28,242 nucleotides of DNA from JAQBGV01 sp032128395 (GCA_032128395.1 JAQBGV010000183.1:1-28242), one strand, 5' to 3'. Shown: positions 1 through 7,333, counted from the first letter of the stretch. Numbers and translations: made by a program. The notes: generated from the sequence alone by a model not told the origin.

Positions 1-1347
1 GATCCGCTTGCGCTCCTGGTCGACCTGCAGGACCACCGCGTGGACCTGGTCGCCCTTCTTGAGCACCTCACTCGGGTGCACCACCTTTCGGGTCCACGAC
101 ATGTCGCTGACGTGGAGCAGTCCGTCGATCCCATCCTCGAGTTCGACGAAGGCACCGTAGTTGGTGAGGTTGCGAACGACACCCTCAATGTAGTGGCCGA
201 CCGGGTACTTCTCCGCGACCAGCTCCCAAGGGTTCACCTCGACCTGCTTCATGCCGAGGGAGATTTCCTGCTTGTCCTTCTTGATGTCGAGGACGACGAC
301 ATCGAGCTCGTCTCCCGGGCTGACCACCTGGTTCGGGTGATTGATTCGGCGAGTCCAGGACATTTCGGAGACGTGCACCAGCCCCTCGATCCCCTCCTCT
401 AGCTCGACGAATGCGCCGTACGAGAGAACATTGACCACCTTGCCGGTGATCTTCGCCCCGATCGGGTACCGGGCTTCGATGTCATCCCAGGGACTCGGCT
501 GGATTTGCTTGAGTCCGAGCGAAATTCGCTCGCGCTCCTTGTCGACCTTGAGAACCTTGACGTCGATCTCTTGGTCGATCTTCAGAAGCTCCGAGGGGTG
601 GTTCACCCGCCCCCACGACATGTCGGTGATGTGGAGCAGACCATCGATCCCGCCTAGATCGACGAACGCGCCGAAGTCGGTGATGTTCTTCACCTGACCC
701 GTGCGGACCTGACCGACTTCGATCTCCGACAGTAACGTCGACTTCTCCGATTCGCGTTTCTCCTCGAGGAGCTTGCGCCGGCTGACCACGATGTTCATCC
801 GTGGTTCGTCGATCTTGATGATCTTGCACTCGAGGTCGCGCCCGAGGAACTCCGAGACGTCGCCGACCCTTCGAATCGCGATCTGCGACGCGGGGAGGAA
901 TACGGGGACGCCGATGTCGAGAAGGAGCCCACCCTTGATCTTCCGCGAAACGCGGCCGGTGACGACATCCCCCTCGTTGTAGGTGGAGATCACGTTCTCC
1001 CACCCGCGAATTCGATCGGCCTTGCGCTTGGAGAGAAGGATCTCCCCTTCCTCGTCCTGAATGTCTTCGACGAGAACCTCGATCTCGTCCCCCTCCTTCA
1101 CCGCTTCATCGAAGTGGCCGCGGGGAACGATTCCCTCCGACTTGTAGCCGACATCGACCATGACGAAATCGTCCGTGATCGAGACAACCCGCCCCTGGAT
1201 GATTTTTTCGACCTCGAAATCCTTGACCGAATCTCGGACCAAGCTCTCGAGCTGGTCGGTCGGTTCGTCACCGAGGATCTCGGTGAGCATCTTCTCGAGG
1301 TTCTCCTTGGAGATGTCGAACTGCTTCAGTAACTCACTGCGTGTCAT
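1..1347 (-). CDS. rpsA: 30S ribosomal protein S1, 3' end cut off by window edge
   Basis: Open frame from an ATG at 1347 running off the left edge after 449 codons with no stop. S1 binds mRNA on the 30S subunit and helps initiate translation of structured or weak-SD messages. The visible protein is a string of five S1 (OB-fold) repeats at about residues 34-100, 108-185, 198-270, 280-360 and 365-449. The last three carry the classic 'YGAFVEL', 'GLLHVSDMSW' and 'KVL.VD.ERERISLG' elements. Family members usually have four to six repeats and about 400-600 residues, so one more repeat may lie outside. No good Shine-Dalgarno precedes the ATG (only GGCAG), which is common for rpsA. A perfect hairpin lies about 60 nt upstream. 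It is the last gene of the cmk-plsC-rpsA cluster, an arrangement seen in many bacteria. The call is secure. Confidence 0.96.
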   Translation of the reverse strand, partial: MTRSELLKQFDISKENLEKMLTEILGDEPTDQLESLVRDSVKDFEVEKIIQGRVVSITDDFVMVDVGYKSEGIVPRGHFDEAVKEGDEIEVLVEDIQDEEGEILLSKRKADRIRGWENVISTYNEGDVVTGRVSRKIKGGLLLDIGVPVFLPASQIAIRRVGDVSEFLGRDLECKIIKIDEPRMNIVVSRRKLLEEKRESEKSTLLSEIEVGQVRTGQVKNITDFGAFVDLGGIDGLLHITDMSWGRVNHPSELLKIDQEIDVKVLKVDKERERISLGLKQIQPSPWDDIEARYPIGAKITGKVVNVLSYGAFVELEEGIEGLVHVSEMSWTRRINHPNQVVSPGDELDVVVLDIKKDKQEISLGMKQVEVNPWELVAEKYPVGHYIEGVVRNLTNYGAFVELEDGIDGLLHVSDMSWTRKVVHPSEVLKKGDQVHAVVLQVDQERKRI

Positions 1348-1405
1348 CAGCTGCCTGTGCCCGGATCGAGTCCGCGCTCGGTGGACCTCGTCGAGTCGGG
1401 TCAGG

Positions 1406-1424
1406 GGAGGCGACCGTCGCCTCC
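1406..1424 (-). promoter_or_regulatory. Perfect 8-bp hairpin in the plsC-rpsA gap (rpsA leader)
   Basis: GGAGGCGA at 1406-1413 and TCGCCTCC at 1417-1424 are perfect inverted repeats separated by only CCG. On the transcribed minus strand the stem sits 59 nt upstream of the rpsA ATG and 36 nt after the plsC stop. No T tract follows, so it is not a standard intrinsic terminator. It could be a leader structure, for example for S1 autoregulation, or an mRNA stability element; this is inference. Confidence 0.5.
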
Positions 1425-1459
1425 GCCTCGGGCCCGTCCGACGAACAGTCCGGCCTGGT

Positions 1460-2107
1460 CTACTCCTGAGGGCACCGCGAGAGTGCCAACAGGTGTTCTC
1501 TCAGTTCACTCGTCGCAACCTCCACGTCGAGGTCGGGTTCGACTCGGTACGGAACCCCGATTCGAACCTCGATCCGCCGCAGGCGGGGGAAGCGAGACCC
1601 GCGCGGAAACGCGCGCCCACTCCCCTCGATCCACACAGGCACCACCAGAACGCCAGATTTTTGGGCGATCCGCACCGCCCCAGGTCGCAACTTCCGAAGC
1701 GTGCCGTCGGTGGAGCGAGTCCCCTCGGGGAACATCACCACCGGGCTCCCTCCCGCGAGGGCGGAGAGCACGGCGCGGGTGCCGCCGAGCCCGACCCCCT
1801 CTCGCTCGACCGGGATCCCACCCAGGGCACGGATCACGGCCGCGAAGATGCGCGGCCGGAAGAGTGAACTCCTCCCGAGGTAGCGCAGACGGCGACTTGT
1901 CGCAGCACCGATCAACAACGGATCGAGGTGACTCGCGTGGTTCGAAACCAGCAGGGCTGGGCCGACTCTCGGAATCTGGCGCCAACCGAACCGCCGATAT
2001 CGAAACCACAGGGTACAGAGCACCCGGGTCGACAATCGGAAGAGGAAGAACCAGAGGCTTCGCCTCAGGGGTTTCAGCCTCGCGGCTACCGGCGCTGCGG
2101 GAGCCAC
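1460..2107 (-). CDS. plsC: 1-acyl-sn-glycerol-3-phosphate acyltransferase (PlsC/LPLAT family)
   Basis: 215 residues. Transfers an acyl chain to the sn-2 position of lysophosphatidic acid, giving phosphatidic acid at the inner membrane. The acyltransferase signature is intact: the catalytic NHxxxxD block (NHASHLD, residues 56-62) and the FPEGTRS block (126-132) that binds the glycerol phosphate. The hydrophobic stretch around residues 17-35 probably anchors it to the membrane. The GTG start at 2107 lies inside the last 22 bases of cmk, so the two are translationally coupled. The only SD-like stretch is AAGGTT, so a slightly later start is possible. Together with plsY and gpsA in the same window this gives three steps of phospholipid precursor synthesis. 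Confidence 0.92.
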   Translation of the reverse strand: MAPAAPVAARLKPLRRSLWFFLFRLSTRVLCTLWFRYRRFGWRQIPRVGPALLVSNHASHLDPLLIGAATSRRLRYLGRSSLFRPRIFAAVIRALGGIPVEREGVGLGGTRAVLSALAGGSPVVMFPEGTRSTDGTLRKLRPGAVRIAQKSGVLVVPVWIEGSGRAFPRGSRFPRLRRIEVRIGVPYRVEPDLDVEVATSELREHLLALSRCPQE

Positions 2108-2835
2108 TCTCGGGGAACCTTCTCCAGAATCGCTTCGACCACTTCCTCCGGGGTCCGATCACCAGTGTCGATCACCCGGGCATCCGGTGCAGGTCGCAAC
2201 GGCGCGACCTCGCGGCTCTCGTCGTTCTCGTCCCTACGTCGCAGCTGCGCCAGCACGGTCTGGAGGGGGTGCTCCTCACCCAGCCGGTCGCGCAGCTCGG
2301 CGTGTCGCCGTCGCGCCCTCTCCTCGATGCTCGCGGTGAGGAACACCTTCACCGGGGCCCCTGGAAACACCACCGTCCCCAAGTCCCTTCCCTCCGCCAG
2401 CACGAGCCTCCCCGCGGGGAGGCGGCGCTGCAAGGGGAGCAGAGCCGCACGAAGCACCGCATCATCCGCGATCCAGTGGATCGCTTCGGTCACCCGGGTG
2501 CTGTCGAGCGCGTCGCCGGGGTCCTCACCGTCGATGAGCACCCGAATCGCATCGTCGCGCTCGACGAGCTCGATCCGACTCGCTCTTGCAGCCGCACGGA
2601 CCTCGGAGGCACTCGCCGGGTCGATTCCCTGGTGAAGAGCCAGCCAGGTCACCGCTCGGTAGATGAGCCCGCTCGAGAAAGCGAGTGCGTCGAGACGTCG
2701 GGCGAGGAGCCGAACCACAGTGCTCTTCCCGCACCCGGCCGGGCCATCGATGGTGAGGATTCGCGGCCGCTCGCCCTCCGGCACCCCATCCGATGACTCG
2801 GAATGCGGAACCGGCGGATCCCTCGTCTCGGCCAA
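2086..2835 (-). CDS. cmk: Cytidylate kinase
   Basis: 249 residues. Phosphorylates CMP/dCMP with ATP in pyrimidine salvage and nucleotide recycling. The P-loop GPAGCGKST is at residues 31-39, followed by the Cmk-specific 'SGLIYRAVTWLAL' segment. The 'RDLGTVVFPGAPVKVFLTAS' type motif (residues about 170-190) and the RRR..E lid region are present. The start is a TTG at 2835 with GGAGG nine bases upstream; a GTG about 17 codons later is an alternative that would remove a low-complexity N-terminus. The 3' end overlaps plsC by 22 bases, and rpsA follows plsC, the widespread cmk-plsC-rpsA arrangement. The call is secure; only the start is uncertain. Confidence 0.94.
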   Translation of the reverse strand: MAETRDPPVPHSESSDGVPEGERPRILTIDGPAGCGKSTVVRLLARRLDALAFSSGLIYRAVTWLALHQGIDPASASEVRAAARASRIELVERDDAIRVLIDGEDPGDALDSTRVTEAIHWIADDAVLRAALLPLQRRLPAGRLVLAEGRDLGTVVFPGAPVKVFLTASIEERARRRHAELRDRLGEEHPLQTVLAQLRRRDENDESREVAPLRPAPDARVIDTGDRTPEEVVEAILEKVPREWLPQRR

Positions 2836-2859
2836 CTCCCTGAGCCTCCGGTGTTCCTA

Positions 2860-2908
2860 CTCGGGGAGTGATCAGCGCCGGTCACTCCGGCGGTCGAATC
2901 ACCCCGAG
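2860..2908 (-). promoter_or_regulatory. Nested inverted repeat between the glycosyltransferase and cmk
   Basis: Outer arms 2860-2872 and 2898-2908 pair with a small bulge (CTCGGGG..TGAT against ATCACCCCGAG). Inside them an independent hairpin GCCGG (2877-2881) / CCGGC (2887-2891) has a five-base loop. The whole folds as a stem with an inner hairpin in the 121-bp gap, in the direction of transcription after the glycosyltransferase stop. No T tract follows. It may be a factor-dependent terminator or processing signal, or a leader structure for cmk. Confidence 0.45.
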
Positions 2909-2956
2909 GAAGCGGCACAACGTACGCCAGCACTGTGAGTTCGGCAAGCCATTCGA

Positions 2957-4408
2957 TCACTCGGAAGCCTGCGAGGAGTCGCCCTGGGCCGACTCTTCCC
3001 CCTCTCCAGGACCTCGACCGGAAAAGATCACCATCGCGTACCCGATCGCCAGGAGGCCCACGAGAGGGAGGGAGAACAGGGCGACCTTCGACGCGTACAG
3101 CCCGATCGTCACGAGGTAGAGGAGCATCCCGACTTCCAACCAGGGGAGGAACTCCCGTGAGCGGCGCCGCCCCCCCCCGCGCTTCGGGGTACGCTCGAAG
3201 ATCCGAGCACCGCCGGAGAGCCCCCTGAGAACGGCCCGGGAGTTGTGCAGGGTCATCCCGAGGCCCAGCGCCATCAGGGCCGGGATCCGGAGGAGCATCT
3301 CCCGACTCGAGCGCTGCCGTCGCGCCCGAAAGTAGAAGAACGCGACGGAGCCGGTCGCGAAGAAGAAGAACGGAATGTCGGCGTGAAGGATCAGCACATC
3401 GCGCTCGGCGAGTCGAATCGCGATGGCGTGGGGCAGGGAGAGAGCAAGAACGACGATCAGGGGGTAGCAGAGATTCCCGGTCAGGCCGATCAAGAGATCG
3501 AGCCTCGACAGGAATGGCATCGGTGCGGAGAGAATCCGGGGGAGGGCGGAGAACGTGGTCTGCATCGTCCCCGCGACCCACCGGTTCTGTTGGGTCCGGA
3601 AGGCCGACATCTGCTCCGGCACCTCGCAGGGGACCTCCAAGTCATCGCGGTACACGAATCGCCACCCCCCGAGCCAAGCCCGCAGGGAGAGGTCGAGGTC
3701 CTCGGTAATCGTGTCCGCGCGCCACCCTCCGGCGTCATCGATCGCCGCCCGGCGCCACACACCCGCTGTCCCATTGAAGTTGAAGAACCGTCCCGCTCGA
3801 GCGCGGGTCCGGTGTTCGAGTGCGAAGTGCGCCTCGAGCATCAACGCCTGGATGCGCGTCAGCAGGTTCCGCTCCTCGTTGAGGTACACCCACCGTCCCT
3901 GGACCAAGGCGATCCTGGTGTCGGCAAACTCGGGAATGGCGCGCCGGAGAAAGTCTGGAGGGATCACGAAGTCGCTGTCGAAGAGCGCGACGAATGGGGC
4001 GCACGTGAGTTCGAGCCCCTCGGAGAGCGCGCCGGCCTTGAACCCAACGCGATCGGGGCGCCGAAGATGCTCGACGCGCAGACCATTCTTGCGGAGTTGC
4101 TCGATCCGCCTCGCGATCCCGACCGAGGATCCGTCGTCGGAGTCGTCGAGCACTTGCACTTCGAGCCGGTCCCGCGGCCAATCGAGACGCGACAGGGAGT
4201 CGAGGAGCCGCGGGAAGACCTCGCCGTCGTTGTACACCGGGAGTTGGACGAGCACCTGCGAGTCGGCGAGCTCCGGAGTCAGCTCTCGTCGCGGACGTTC
4301 CGGTCGCCGCGACCGCCAAGCGCCTTCGATGGCGAGCCAAAGTCGATGTGCGCCGTAGACGGAGAGCAGGCAGAGAAGGAGCAGGTAGGGGATCTCGAAG
4401 TGGAGCAT
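2957..4408 (-). CDS. Processive family 2 glycosyltransferase (cellulose/mannan synthase-like)
   Basis: 483 residues from an ATG at 4408; the open frame continues upstream but that part is a shadow of larE. The protein has one N-terminal membrane helix (about 7-27), a cytoplasmic GT-A domain, and four or five C-terminal helices from about residue 300. All motifs of a processive inverting GT2 enzyme are present: DDSDD (88-92), DxD (FDSDF, D144/D146), TED (235-237) and QxxRW (QQNRW, 273-277). Such enzymes polymerise a beta-linked polysaccharide from a nucleotide sugar and export it. The closest architecture I recognise is the CslA/glucomannan synthase-like or bacterial 'glucosyltransferase' group; the actual sugar cannot be told. 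The start is 17 bases after the larE stop with no clear SD, suggesting reinitiation from larE. No PilZ or BcsB-like partner is seen. Confidence 0.87.
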   Translation of the reverse strand: MLHFEIPYLLLLCLLSVYGAHRLWLAIEGAWRSRRPERPRRELTPELADSQVLVQLPVYNDGEVFPRLLDSLSRLDWPRDRLEVQVLDDSDDGSSVGIARRIEQLRKNGLRVEHLRRPDRVGFKAGALSEGLELTCAPFVALFDSDFVIPPDFLRRAIPEFADTRIALVQGRWVYLNEERNLLTRIQALMLEAHFALEHRTRARAGRFFNFNGTAGVWRRAAIDDAGGWRADTITEDLDLSLRAWLGGWRFVYRDDLEVPCEVPEQMSAFRTQQNRWVAGTMQTTFSALPRILSAPMPFLSRLDLLIGLTGNLCYPLIVVLALSLPHAIAIRLAERDVLILHADIPFFFFATGSVAFFYFRARRQRSSREMLLRIPALMALGLGMTLHNSRAVLRGLSGGARIFERTPKRGGGRRRSREFLPWLEVGMLLYLVTIGLYASKVALFSLPLVGLLAIGYAMVIFSGRGPGEGEESAQGDSSQASE

Positions 4409-4424
4409 GGGGCCGCTCGGGCTG

Positions 4425-5273
4425 CTAACCGCGGAGCTCGATCCGACGCGATGGTCCGACGACTCCGTACCCGCGTCGCTCGACCGACACCTCCCCCACT
4501 CCGAGGTCGCGAGCGCGAGCGAGGAACCGTCGCCGCCATTCGGGCTCCCCGAGCCGATCGAGCTCGTCGACTCCGACCTCGACCACCACTTCGTCATCGA
4601 TCATGCGGGCGCGGAAGACGCGGAATCCGGCCTCCGCGAGGATTTCCTCGAGGCTCTCGACAACGTGGAGACGCGCCACGCTGACTGGAGTCCCGATCCC
4701 GATGCGAGAGGCGAGGCAAGGACGGGCGGGTCGGTCCCAATTGGGGAGTCCGATCTCCCTCGCCCACTCGCGAATCGCTCGCTTCCCGAGGCCAGCTTCA
4801 CGAAGGGGACTTCGGACGCCGCGCTCCCATGCTGCTCGCATCCCCGGGCGGTCGCCGGCGTGGTCCTCGGAATGGGTCCCATCGCAGACGGTACGATTCG
4901 CGAGCAGTGGATGGGACCCGAGATGTTGATAGAGCACCGACTTGCAATGGAAGCACCGATTGCCCGCGTTCGCTACATACCCCGGGATTGAAAGTTCGTC
5001 GGTCGAGATTTCCAGGAGGGGAGAACCGAGGTGGGTGGCGATCTCTCGGGCGAGCCGAAGATCGCGATCGGCGAGACTCGGGGAGACTCCGATCGCCGCG
5101 ACAGCTCCCTCCCCTACCTGACGTCGCGCAACCGCGAGCAGGAGACTCGAGTCCACGCCGCCGGAGAGGGCGACTGCGATCGAGGCCAATTCCCCTATGA
5201 TCAGCTCGAGATGAGAGCGGCACTCAGAATCCGTGTCGTACGGACTTCCTCGAGAACGAGCGGTCCGGTCCAT
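4425..5273 (-). CDS. larE: LarE-type ATP-dependent sacrificial sulfur transferase
   Basis: 282 residues. LarE adenylylates and then thiolates a pyridinium dicarboxylate precursor in synthesis of the nickel-pincer nucleotide, the cofactor of lactate racemase and relatives. The PP-loop SGGVDSS is at residues 37-43, the conserved RCFHCK segment at 106-111 and the PCLASR motif at 185-190, whose Cys186 aligns with the sulfur-donor cysteine. Having both the CxxC pair (Cys107, Cys110) and Cys186 gives the three-cysteine pattern that I recall for LarE forms using a [4Fe-4S] cluster rather than sacrificing a protein cysteine. The ATG at 5273 is preceded by GAGGGAGGG four bases away. No larA, larB or larC is visible, so the partner genes are elsewhere or the protein serves another thiolation. 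Family assignment is firm, exact pathway less so. Confidence 0.88.
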   Translation of the reverse strand: MDRTARSRGSPYDTDSECRSHLELIIGELASIAVALSGGVDSSLLLAVARRQVGEGAVAAIGVSPSLADRDLRLAREIATHLGSPLLEISTDELSIPGYVANAGNRCFHCKSVLYQHLGSHPLLANRTVCDGTHSEDHAGDRPGMRAAWERGVRSPLREAGLGKRAIREWAREIGLPNWDRPARPCLASRIGIGTPVSVARLHVVESLEEILAEAGFRVFRARMIDDEVVVEVGVDELDRLGEPEWRRRFLARARDLGVGEVSVERRGYGVVGPSRRIELRG

Positions 5274-5311
5274 CGAGCCCTCCCTCGGAAGACAGGGACG
5301 AAGAGGCGTCC

Positions 5312-5333
5312 GGTTCCGCTTCTCATCGGAACC
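5312..5333 (-). promoter_or_regulatory. Hairpin just upstream of larE
   Basis: GGTTCCG (5312-5318) and CGGAACC (5327-5333) form a perfect 7-bp stem with an eight-base loop. In the transcribed direction it lies about 40 nt before the larE start and just after a larger stem. There is no T tract. Function is unknown; an mRNA structure in the glnA-larE spacer is the simplest reading. Confidence 0.4.
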
Positions 5334-5369
5334 ATGCCAAGGTCGTCGAGGAGGGCGCGGAGCTGGGAC

Positions 5370-5432
5370 GCGGGGTCCAGTCCGAGCGAAGGCGACCCCG
5401 ACGGGCCACCTGAGGATCGGACTGGGCCCCGC
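5370..5432 (-). promoter_or_regulatory. 16-bp inverted repeat downstream of glnA
   Basis: Arms 5370-5385 and 5417-5432 match at 15 of 16 positions, separated by 31 bases. The structure starts 38 nt after the glnA stop in the direction of transcription. It lacks a T tract, so it is a candidate stabiliser, processing site or factor-dependent terminator that would separate glnA output from larE and the genes behind it. The rest of the 196-bp glnA-larE gap shows no convincing gene. Confidence 0.5.
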
Positions 5433-5469
5433 AACGTAGCAGACGCGCCCTCATCGGCGACCGGCCACG

Positions 5470-6882
5470 TCAAATGTCGTAGTACAGTGCGAACTCGTAC
5501 GGATGGGGGCGCTGACGCAGGGCGTCCACTTCCGTCCGACGCTTGTAGTCGATCCAAGCCCCGATCGTGTCCCGACTGAAGACATCCCCCGCGAGCAGGA
5601 ACTCATGGTTCCTCTCCAAATTATCCAACGCGGCTTCTAGGGACGCGGGGGTGCTAGGGACGTCCTTGAGTTCCTCTGGCGGCAGGTCGTAGAGGTTCTT
5701 GTCGAACGCAGGACCGGGGTCGATCTTGTTCTTGATCCCGTCGATCGCTGCGAGAAGGATCGCCGAGAATGCCAAGTAGGGGTTGCAGGACGGGTCGGGG
5801 CACCGGAACTCGATGCGGCGGGCTTTGGGGTCCGATGAGTACCCCGGAATCCGGACCGCGGCGGATCGATTGCTCGAGCTGTAGGCGAGTCGATTCGGTG
5901 CCTCGAAACCGGGGACCAGACGCTTGTACGAGTTGGTCGTCGGGTTCGTCAGAGCGACGAGCGCCGGCGCGTGGTGGAGGAGACCCCCGATCGCGAAGAG
6001 CCCCATTTCGCTGAGCCCCGCGTAGCGGTCCCCAGCGAAGAGGTTCTTGCCGTTCTTCCAGATCGAAACGTGGACGTGCATCCCGCTGCCGTTGTCGTTC
6101 CAGATCGGCTTCGGCATGAACGTGACCGTCTTGTTGTGGCGCAGTGCGGTGTTCTTGACGATGTATTTGAACATCATCAACTGATCCGCCACCAGCTTCA
6201 TCGATTCGAAGCGGATGTCGATCTCCGCCTGACCGGCGGTTGCGACCTCGTGGTGCTGGCGCTCCACGTCGATCCCAGCCTCCGTCAGGAGGAGCACCAT
6301 CTCGTTGCGGAGATCCTGGAACTTGTCGGTGGGAGGCACCGGAAAATAGCCCTCCTTGTACCGGGGCTTGTAACCGAGGTTCGGCCCCTCATCGCGACCC
6401 GTGTTCCAACGTCCCTCGACCGAGTCGAGGAAGTAGTATCCGCTGTGCTCGTTCTGATCGAACCGGATGTCATCGAAGATGAAGAACTCCGCCTCGGGCC
6501 CGAAATAGGCGACGTCCCCGATCCCGGTGCCGCGGAGATAGTCCTCGGCCCTCTGGGCGATCGTACGAGGATCTCGGGCGTACGGCTCTCGGGTGATGGG
6601 AGCCGCGATGTTGCAGATGAGCACCATCGTCGGGACCGCGGCGAACGGATCCATGAACGCCGTGGTGGGGTCCGGGATCACGAGCATGTCGCTCTCTTGG
6701 ATCCCTCGCCATCCTCGGATACTCGATCCGTCGAAGCCGAGGCCTTCTTCGAAAGTGTTCTCGTCGAAGCGCTTCGCCGGGATCGTGAAGTGCTGCCAGA
6801 GACCTGGGAAATCCAAGAATCGAAGATCGATCGCCTGGATTCCCTGTTTGCGGACTCGTTCGAGTATCTCCTGGACCGTCAC
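5470..6882 (-). CDS. glnA: Glutamine synthetase, type I (adenylylatable subtype)
   Basis: 470 residues, the usual length of GSI-beta enzymes. Makes glutamine from glutamate, ammonia and ATP as a dodecamer. The beta-grasp 'GFDGSSIRGW' segment, the ATP/glutamate site blocks (NGSGMHVH, NRSAAVRIP) and the catalytic 'EFRCPDPSCNPYLAF' block are all present. The adenylylation loop is clear: NLYDLPPEE with Tyr398, matching Tyr397 of the E. coli enzyme, so activity should be controlled by GlnE-type adenylylation. The start is a GTG at 6882 with AGGAAGGGG eight bases upstream. It lies 139 bp after a PII-like gene; that spacer holds two hairpins and a duplicated palindrome. The conserved stretches look intact. 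Confidence 0.97.
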   Translation of the reverse strand: MTVQEILERVRKQGIQAIDLRFLDFPGLWQHFTIPAKRFDENTFEEGLGFDGSSIRGWRGIQESDMLVIPDPTTAFMDPFAAVPTMVLICNIAAPITREPYARDPRTIAQRAEDYLRGTGIGDVAYFGPEAEFFIFDDIRFDQNEHSGYYFLDSVEGRWNTGRDEGPNLGYKPRYKEGYFPVPPTDKFQDLRNEMVLLLTEAGIDVERQHHEVATAGQAEIDIRFESMKLVADQLMMFKYIVKNTALRHNKTVTFMPKPIWNDNGSGMHVHVSIWKNGKNLFAGDRYAGLSEMGLFAIGGLLHHAPALVALTNPTTNSYKRLVPGFEAPNRLAYSSSNRSAAVRIPGYSSDPKARRIEFRCPDPSCNPYLAFSAILLAAIDGIKNKIDPGPAFDKNLYDLPPEELKDVPSTPASLEAALDNLERNHEFLLAGDVFSRDTIGAWIDYKRRTEVDALRQRPHPYEFALYYDI

Positions 6883-6901
6883 TCCCGTGTCCCCTTCCTC
6901 T

Positions 6902-6945
6902 AGGGCTTGCTCGAAGCCCTCACTGGGTCGCGGGAAGTCCGCGAC
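6902..6945 (-). promoter_or_regulatory. Tandem hairpins in the glnA leader
   Basis: Two perfect 7-bp stems stand seven bases apart immediately upstream of the glnA ribosome binding site: AGGGCTT/AAGCCCT (6902-6908 with 6914-6920) and GTCGCGG/CCGCGAC (6927-6933 with 6939-6945), both with five-base loops. They may be a leader control structure or end the upstream transcript. I saw neither a T tract nor a sigma-54 -24/-12 element in this spacer. Confidence 0.5.
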
Positions 6946-6965
6946 GCACCTACCCCGTGGAGCTC

Positions 6966-6990
6966 GCCTCAGGCTCGCTCGGCCTCAGGC
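6966..6990. repeat. Duplicated 9-bp near-palindrome upstream of glnA
   Basis: GCCTCAGGC occurs at 6966-6974 and again at 6982-6990, a 16-bp repeat distance. Each copy is palindromic apart from its central base. Two such half-site pairs at a fixed distance could be an operator for a regulator acting on glnA, but they could also be folding partners in RNA. Confidence 0.35.
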
Positions 6991-7021
6991 CGCACTTCAG
7001 AACCCGCTCGCCCCCCCATGA

Positions 7022-7330
7022 TCAAATCGCTTCCGGGCCCCGTTCCCCCGTTCGGATGCGCACCGCGTCTTCGAGGGGGAGCACGCTGACCGTGACCGGA
7101 TGGCCTGCATTCCTCGCTCGCTCGAATGCGGCGAGCGCCGGAGCGAGGAAGTCGTCATTGACTGCGATCTCTACCCGGAGTCCTCGGGCGAGGCCGCCCG
7201 GAGGCGCTTCCTCCGCGGGCCTCACCAGTTCCACTTCGGAGATGGTCAGCCGGAAGATCTCGGCTTCACCGAGCCCAGCTTGAACCATCTCGAGGGCGGC
7301 CGGTAGCACGATTCCGACGACGTACTTCAT
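7022..7330 (-). CDS. Divergent PII-like nitrogen regulatory protein with reduced T- and B-loops
   Basis: 102 residues. The C-terminal 'PLEDAVRIRTGERGPEAI' is the hallmark end of PII (GlnB/GlnK) proteins, and 'LRVEIAVNDDF' (51-61) plus 'FRLTISEVELV' (26-36) fit the PII beta strands. Canonical PII has about 112 residues. Here the T-loop between the second and third strands is about ten residues short and has no tyrosine equivalent to Tyr51, so UTP-dependent uridylylation is not possible. The B-loop motif TGxxGDGK is replaced by NAGHPVT. The trimer fold with RIRTG (Arg91, Arg93) seems kept, but ATP/ADP sensing would differ. It sits three bases after gpsA and upstream of glnA, so a nitrogen-related role is likely. 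It could also be a PII-like protein with another partner. Confidence 0.78.
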   Translation of the reverse strand: MKYVVGIVLPAALEMVQAGLGEAEIFRLTISEVELVRPAEEAPPGGLARGLRVEIAVNDDFLAPALAAFERARNAGHPVTVSVLPLEDAVRIRTGERGPEAI

Positions 7331-7333
7331 CCC

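Noticed and set aside
1357..2796. 479-codon plus-strand open frame
   Set aside because: Antisense to plsC and cmk; composition is Arg/Pro/Ser-rich with no domain.
3245..4684. 479-codon plus-strand open frame
   Set aside because: Antisense to the glycosyltransferase, which has all GT2 motifs; the frame is a GC-rich shadow.
5201..5557. 118-codon minus-strand frame in the glnA-larE gap
   Set aside because: It overlaps the ends of both genes, covers the 16-bp inverted repeat and shows no family features; a short real gene cannot be excluded but is not supported.
6883..7021. Sigma-54 promoter for glnA
   Set aside because: rpoN is in the window and glnA is a classical sigma-54 target, but no TGGCAC-N5-TTGC element with the right GG-GC spacing was found here or upstream of plsY.
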